From Alphaproteobacteria bacterium (lineage in GTDB: Bacteria > Pseudomonadota > Alphaproteobacteria > SMXS01): a stretch of DNA of 64,000 nucleotides. The notes beneath the pieces are model-generated. The model was not told the DNA's origin. It worked only from the letters and a program-made list of their open reading frames with translations, and searched no databases. A program made the position numbers and the translations under genes. This document shows positions 60,778-64,000 of this stretch, piece by piece. Where the stretch lies: the NCBI GenBank assembly GCA_028284945.1, contig JANQQJ010000035.1:23219-87218 (forward strand). The letters run 5' to 3'. Numbering within the stretch: the stretch's first letter is position 1; each line of letters starts with the position of its first letter.

Positions 60778-60898
60778 ACCGTCACATATGCGCGCCTGCG
60801 CTTCCCGGCGGCGCTCTTCCTCAGATAGCTAGATTTGATCGCGCGGCGGCGCAGAAAACGCCTTGTTTGCCTTCAGATTCTGCTTTATCCACGGCGGT

Positions 60899-60989
60899 GG
60901 AGAGGTGGCCGAGTGGCTGAAGGCGCTCCCCTGCTAAGGGAGTATGGGTTAATAGCTCATCGAGGGTTCGAATCCCTTCCTCTCCGCCA
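60899..60989 (+). tRNA. tRNA-Ser (anticodon GCT), CCA encoded
   Basis: GGAGAGG pairs with CCTCTCC (60979-60985), then discriminator G and CCA. The anticodon stem CTCCC/GGGAG holds loop CTGCTAA, giving anticodon GCT for AGC/AGU codons. A long variable arm and T loop TTCGAAT confirm class II serine tRNA. Confidence 0.96.
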
Positions 60990-61022
60990 CTTCCTGTATT
61001 CATCACCGCACGGTTCACAAGC

Positions 61023-61988
61023 CTAGATCGCGATCTGGGCGCGTACGATGTTATAGGCAATATAGCCGCCCAGCAGGATGCAAGCCTCCCATCTCACGAC
61101 CTTGAAGCTGGTGGCTGCCGTGATGATCAGGATGGCGGTCGCGCCCACCATGACAGCCAGGTCCAAAGTCAGCAGGTCGGGCGGCACGTCAATCGGCGTC
61201 ACCAGGGCGGTGACGCCCAGGATGCCCAACAAATTGAACATATTGCTGCCGATGATGTTCCCAAGCGCCACATCCGATTGTTTTTTCAGCGAGGCGACGG
61301 CGGTAATCACCAGCTCCGGCAGGGATGTGCCAACGGCCACAATGGTCAGGCCGATAAAGGTCTTGGAGACTCCCCAACTGAGCGCCAGGGCCGTTGCCCC
61401 CTCCACCAGAAGCCAGGCTCCACCGACGACGCCGGCAAGCCCGCCAGCGATAGAGATCAGTGTCAAAAAGAGAGAGTCTGGTACCGGGCCAGCCGCCTCT
61501 GATTCCGCAGCCAGCATTTCCCCGGCTGGGCCGTCCTTCGACCGTTCCTGCAGAAATGTCAGCAAAATGTATCCCGCCAGTCCGGCGAAAAGCAGCAGCC
61601 CGGACAATGTTCCGATGTGCCCGAATAGGATAAGCGCGGTTGCCGCCAGTGTCGCCAGCGTCAGCGCCACCGCATCGCGGTAGAAAGCTGTCGGTTGGCA
61701 CACCACAGGGTGGATCAGTGCGGCCACGCCAAGAATCAACAGAATGTTGGCGATGTTGCTGCCGACGACATTGCCGACCGACAGGCCAGGCGCGCCGGAG
61801 AGCGCGGCGCTGATACTGGTCGTCATTTCCGGCAGCGACGTGCCGAAACCGACCAGAGTCAGGCCAATCATCAGTTCCGACAGATTAAGACGCCTGGCCA
61901 GACCGACGCTGCCGCGGACGAAGTATTCGCCGCCAAACCAGAGCAGCAGAATGCCGGCGGCAATGCTTAGTTCCGACATCATTGGCAT
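61023..61988 (-). CDS. Calcium/sodium antiporter (CaCA family, YrbG-like)
   Basis: A 321-residue exchanger with about ten helices in two inverted halves. The alpha-1 repeat reads GFGTSLPEMTTSISAAL with GNVVGSNIANILLILG. The alpha-2 repeat reads AVGTSLPELVITAVASLKKQ with GNIIGSNMFNLLGILG. Both carry the ion-binding Glu. A cytosolic loop (about 140-175, EERSKDGPAGEM-type acidic) separates them. It probably exports Ca2+ or exchanges it for Na+ or H+. It is convergent with the tRNA-Ser gene. Confidence 0.92.
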   Translation of the reverse strand: MPMMSELSIAAGILLLWFGGEYFVRGSVGLARRLNLSELMIGLTLVGFGTSLPEMTTSISAALSGAPGLSVGNVVGSNIANILLILGVAALIHPVVCQPTAFYRDAVALTLATLAATALILFGHIGTLSGLLLFAGLAGYILLTFLQERSKDGPAGEMLAAESEAAGPVPDSLFLTLISIAGGLAGVVGGAWLLVEGATALALSWGVSKTFIGLTIVAVGTSLPELVITAVASLKKQSDVALGNIIGSNMFNLLGILGVTALVTPIDVPPDLLTLDLAVMVGATAILIITAATSFKVVRWEACILLGGYIAYNIVRAQIAI

Positions 61989-62117
61989 GTTAGGGCGTCC
62001 TTGAGGTCAGCACTGGCCAGATCACAATCCGCGGCCTCACATACCTAATGTTCATCCGAAGCCATACGCTGTGCGGCCACCCAATTACACTAGGGCAAGT
62101 TTTTTTCGATTGTTAGA

Positions 62118-62696
62118 CTAACTTATGCTGGATGATGTCGTCCTATCGCGCATATGGTCGCTCGTCGCCTGAAGGATCTCATCTTGCAATTCGCCTTCGC
62201 CCACGCCCCTGGCCAGGACAAGCGTCCCAACCAAGGTGCTGAGTATCAAGAGCGCGTCGGACTTTGAATGATCGTTGAGGCCTTCGCTGAGCTTTTGGCT
62301 CGCTTGCAGAATACCCTTCGCCAATGCGGCCCGCCCAACTTCACTGCCTCGGGCTATTTCGGCGCCCAAAAGCGGTATCGGGCACCCACCAGCGGGCTCT
62401 TCTACATGTCGTCTAGATAGGTACTGCGAGATATACGCTTCGGCCTCTTCGGCGGTTCCTGCGTGACCATCCTCGAACGTATCCAGGCCGGCTTTGAAGG
62501 CGACTGCAATTGCCTCGGCGACAAGGTCCTCTTTCGAGTCGAAATGGCGGTAAAAGCCGCCGTGGGTCATGCCAGCCTGCTCCATGATCTCTGTGACACT
62601 ACTACCCTCGATACCTTGTTCTCGTATCAGGCCTGCCGTCGCTTCCAGAATTTTTCTGCGGCTTTCCGCTTTGTCCGCCTGTGATCTGCGCGCCAT
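62118..62696 (-). CDS. TetR/AcrR family transcriptional regulator
   Basis: A 192-residue regulator. The helix-turn-helix is at about 10-60 (ATAGLIREQGIEGSSVTEIM, MTHGGFYRHFDSKEDLVAEA), with a HGGFYRHF recognition end typical of a subgroup that controls oxidoreductases. ATG 62696 is chosen; the earlier TTG at 62711 lacks a site. It is divergent from an NmrA-like gene, and a 38-bp dyad lies between them (62731-62768). It probably represses both. The ligand is unknown. Confidence 0.88.
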   Translation of the reverse strand: MARRSQADKAESRRKILEATAGLIREQGIEGSSVTEIMEQAGMTHGGFYRHFDSKEDLVAEAIAVAFKAGLDTFEDGHAGTAEEAEAYISQYLSRRHVEEPAGGCPIPLLGAEIARGSEVGRAALAKGILQASQKLSEGLNDHSKSDALLILSTLVGTLVLARGVGEGELQDEILQATSDHMRDRTTSSSIS

Positions 62697-62719
62697 CGTC
62701 GGTGCTCTCAAATTGGCTG

Positions 62720-62768
62720 TTGACAGTTTAGATGATAGGTGACATCTATATAGATGACAACCATCATC
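62720..62768. promoter_or_regulatory. Divergent control region: TTGACA box and a nested 38-bp dyad
   Basis: Inner perfect palindrome CATCTATATAGATG (62743-62756) is nested in GATGATAGG...CCATCATC (62731-62768) with the same centre; 16 of 19 pairs match. TTGACA at 62720 is a -35 candidate overlapped by the dyad. Confidence 0.6.
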
Positions 62769-62784
62769 TTAAAGGAAGGGCCTG

Positions 62785-63906
62785 ATGTCACAAAAACCAA
62801 AGATTCTTGTCACGAGCGCAGCCGGCCATGTTGGAATGGCGGCAATCCGAGAGTTGCTCCGTGCCGATTTTCCGGTTCGCGCATTCGTAAGATCAAGGGA
62901 TGCTCGTGCCACTGCCCTTGAGCGGGCTGGCGCGGAGCTATTTGTTGGCGATATTCGCGATTACAGGGACCTCGAACGGTCTCTCGACGGCGTAGAGCGG
63001 GCATTTCACAACCCCCCGTTCTCTCAAAATACGGTGTACGATTCCACGATCTTCGCCGTCGCAGCAGAGGCTGCTAGGCTCGAGGTAGTCGCCTTAATGG
63101 GGGCTTGGAATCTTACAGTCTCACATCCTTCGATCCATCAGCGCGGTCATTGGATTGCACACAACATCTACCGCTGGATGCCTTCGGTAGATGTCGTACA
63201 CCTCGCACCGGGCTTGTTTGCATTCCCCTATTTCCTTGGCTTACCAGCCGTTGCTCACTTTGGGCAGCTTATGGCGCCGTTCGGTGAGGGTTTGAACGCA
63301 CCGCCATCGAATGAGGACATTGCGAACGTGGTCGCTGCGATCCTCATTGAGCCGCGAGAGCACGTTGGGCGAAGTTATCGCCCTACGGGCCCGAGGCTTC
63401 TTAGCCCGCATGACGTGGCAGAGACGTTCGCGAAAATTCTCGGCCGCAAGGTGCGATACAAAAACGTATCCTTCAGAGTATTCCAGAGGGCAGCAATTGC
63501 TCTTGGTCTTCCAACTGAGCAAGTCGCTCACATGCGCTATTATTCAGAAGAGGTCCGCAACGGCGTCTACGAGAAATCGGCACCGACCGATCACGTTGCA
63601 CAAGTAACCGGTCGCGATCCGGAAGACTTCGAGACGACAGCACGGCGTTACATTGCGAATCCCTCGCTCATCATGCCCGATTTCAGCATTGGCTCGCGCG
63701 CGTCGGCGCTGGCAATGCTTTTCCGCATGATGCTCGCGCGCCCAGTCGATCTCGAACAATGGGAGCGAGAGCGAGGCTATCCGTTGATCTCAAACGCGAC
63801 CCTCGCGCATCAATGTGATCGCTGGGCCGCGGCATCTGAGGAGGCCGAGATTAATATCGTCCCGCAACAATCGAGTGTTACGCGCCTATCACTGGCGTCC
63901 GCCTAG
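62785..63906 (+). CDS. NmrA-like NAD(P)-binding protein
   Basis: A 373-residue atypical short-chain dehydrogenase. The nucleotide-binding start is KILVTSAAGHVGMAAIRELL, a variant of GxxGxxG, and FVGDIRDYRDLERSLDGVER is the second Rossmann strand region. It lacks the catalytic YxxxK, as in NmrA-like redox sensors, and has an unusually long C-terminal half (from about residue 240) of unknown type. It may bind NAD(P)H or a quinone-like ligand. A strong AAAGGAAGGG site precedes the ATG. TetR regulation is likely. Confidence 0.78.
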   Translation: MSQKPKILVTSAAGHVGMAAIRELLRADFPVRAFVRSRDARATALERAGAELFVGDIRDYRDLERSLDGVERAFHNPPFSQNTVYDSTIFAVAAEAARLEVVALMGAWNLTVSHPSIHQRGHWIAHNIYRWMPSVDVVHLAPGLFAFPYFLGLPAVAHFGQLMAPFGEGLNAPPSNEDIANVVAAILIEPREHVGRSYRPTGPRLLSPHDVAETFAKILGRKVRYKNVSFRVFQRAAIALGLPTEQVAHMRYYSEEVRNGVYEKSAPTDHVAQVTGRDPEDFETTARRYIANPSLIMPDFSIGSRASALAMLFRMMLARPVDLEQWERERGYPLISNATLAHQCDRWAAASEEAEINIVPQQSSVTRLSLASA

Positions 63907-64000
63907 ATCACGATCGGTTTAGGTGGGTTCACCTAAACCGATAAACGTGATCTAGATTCAACAAGTTAGAGCGGGATCGGACGGAAAACCGGTATCCACT
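63903..64000. repeat. Dispersed repeat with hairpin at the window's end (truncated)
   Basis: TCGGTTTAGGT-GGGTTC-ACCTAAACCGA (63914-63941) is flanked by TAGATCACG/CGTGATCTA. It continues into AACAAGTTAGAGCGGGAT and GGACGGAAAACCGG, the body of a repeat common in alphaproteobacteria. The window ends within it. The hairpin may also end the NmrA-like transcript. Confidence 0.75.

Overview
The window is a gene-dense chromosomal segment (GC roughly 60%, short intergenic gaps, genes on both strands) from an alphaproteobacterium. Evidence for this: alphaproteobacterial small families (DUF1489, DUF3572, DUF983, DUF6285), a pyrB-pyrC-plsY-dprA-topA-rnr order, a PHA phasin, a hopanoid sugar epimerase, and intergenic palindromic repeats of types common in that class. 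No prophage, transposase, CRISPR array or rRNA operon is visible. Two tRNA genes are present (Leu-GAG, Ser-GCT). I cannot name a genus.

Layout. 1-9.9 kb: start of an unidentified divergent gene; hpnA with a carotenoid oxygenase; an MFS transporter diverging from a DsbA-like isomerase + APH-type kinase + DUF6285 set that looks like acyl-CoA metabolism; TetR; a nitronate monooxygenase-like protein; acylphosphatase; a lipoprotein; lipB. 9.9-19.8 kb: siroheme-synthase-like gene and cysH (assimilatory sulfate reduction), tRNA-Leu, mgtE, thiolase, flavoprotein, DUF1489, a GST gene bracketed by two REP-like repeats, panC, and a VWA-like/DnaJ-like pair. 19.9-27 kb: sugar-nucleotide operon galU-ugd-phosphomannomutase, a phasin with a recognisable promoter and repeated operator-like palindromes, and clpS-clpA. 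27-30.9 kb: a four-gene minus-strand operon encoding an RHH-like protein, PspA, a YqiJ-like protein and a YqiK flotillin, read from an AT-rich promoter region with two palindromes. 30.9-45.7 kb: a long minus-strand housekeeping run (GNAT, RidA, ROK kinase, HAD, DUF3572, rpmG, MFS, DUF983, rnr, topA, dprA, plsY, pyrC, pyrB, ruvX). 45.7-64 kb: TonB-dependent receptor with a Fur-box-like site, a TetR/hydrolase pair with a doubled operator, GrpB, gatCAB, a DUF4291 gene apparently inserted at the 3' end of gatB, fasciclin protein, PqiA, GST, accessory envelope genes (methyltransferase-like lipoprotein, membrane protein, PEP-CTERM-like protein), tRNA-Ser, a Na/Ca exchanger, and a TetR/NmrA pair ending at a dispersed repeat.

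The most notable observations are: (1) the RHH-PspA-YqiJ-YqiK membrane-stress operon with an undescribed first gene and an Asp-rich repeat in YqiJ; (2) a second, diverged copy of the gatB 3' end lying 0.7 kb downstream beyond a DUF4291 gene; (3) two adjacent divergent genes that both seem to lack ATG/GTG/TTG starts (ATT and CTG); (4) a dihydroorotase homologue that has lost its zinc-binding HxH motif beside pyrB; (5) a 21-bp operator present twice between a TetR gene and a hydrolase whose nucleophile position is Cys.
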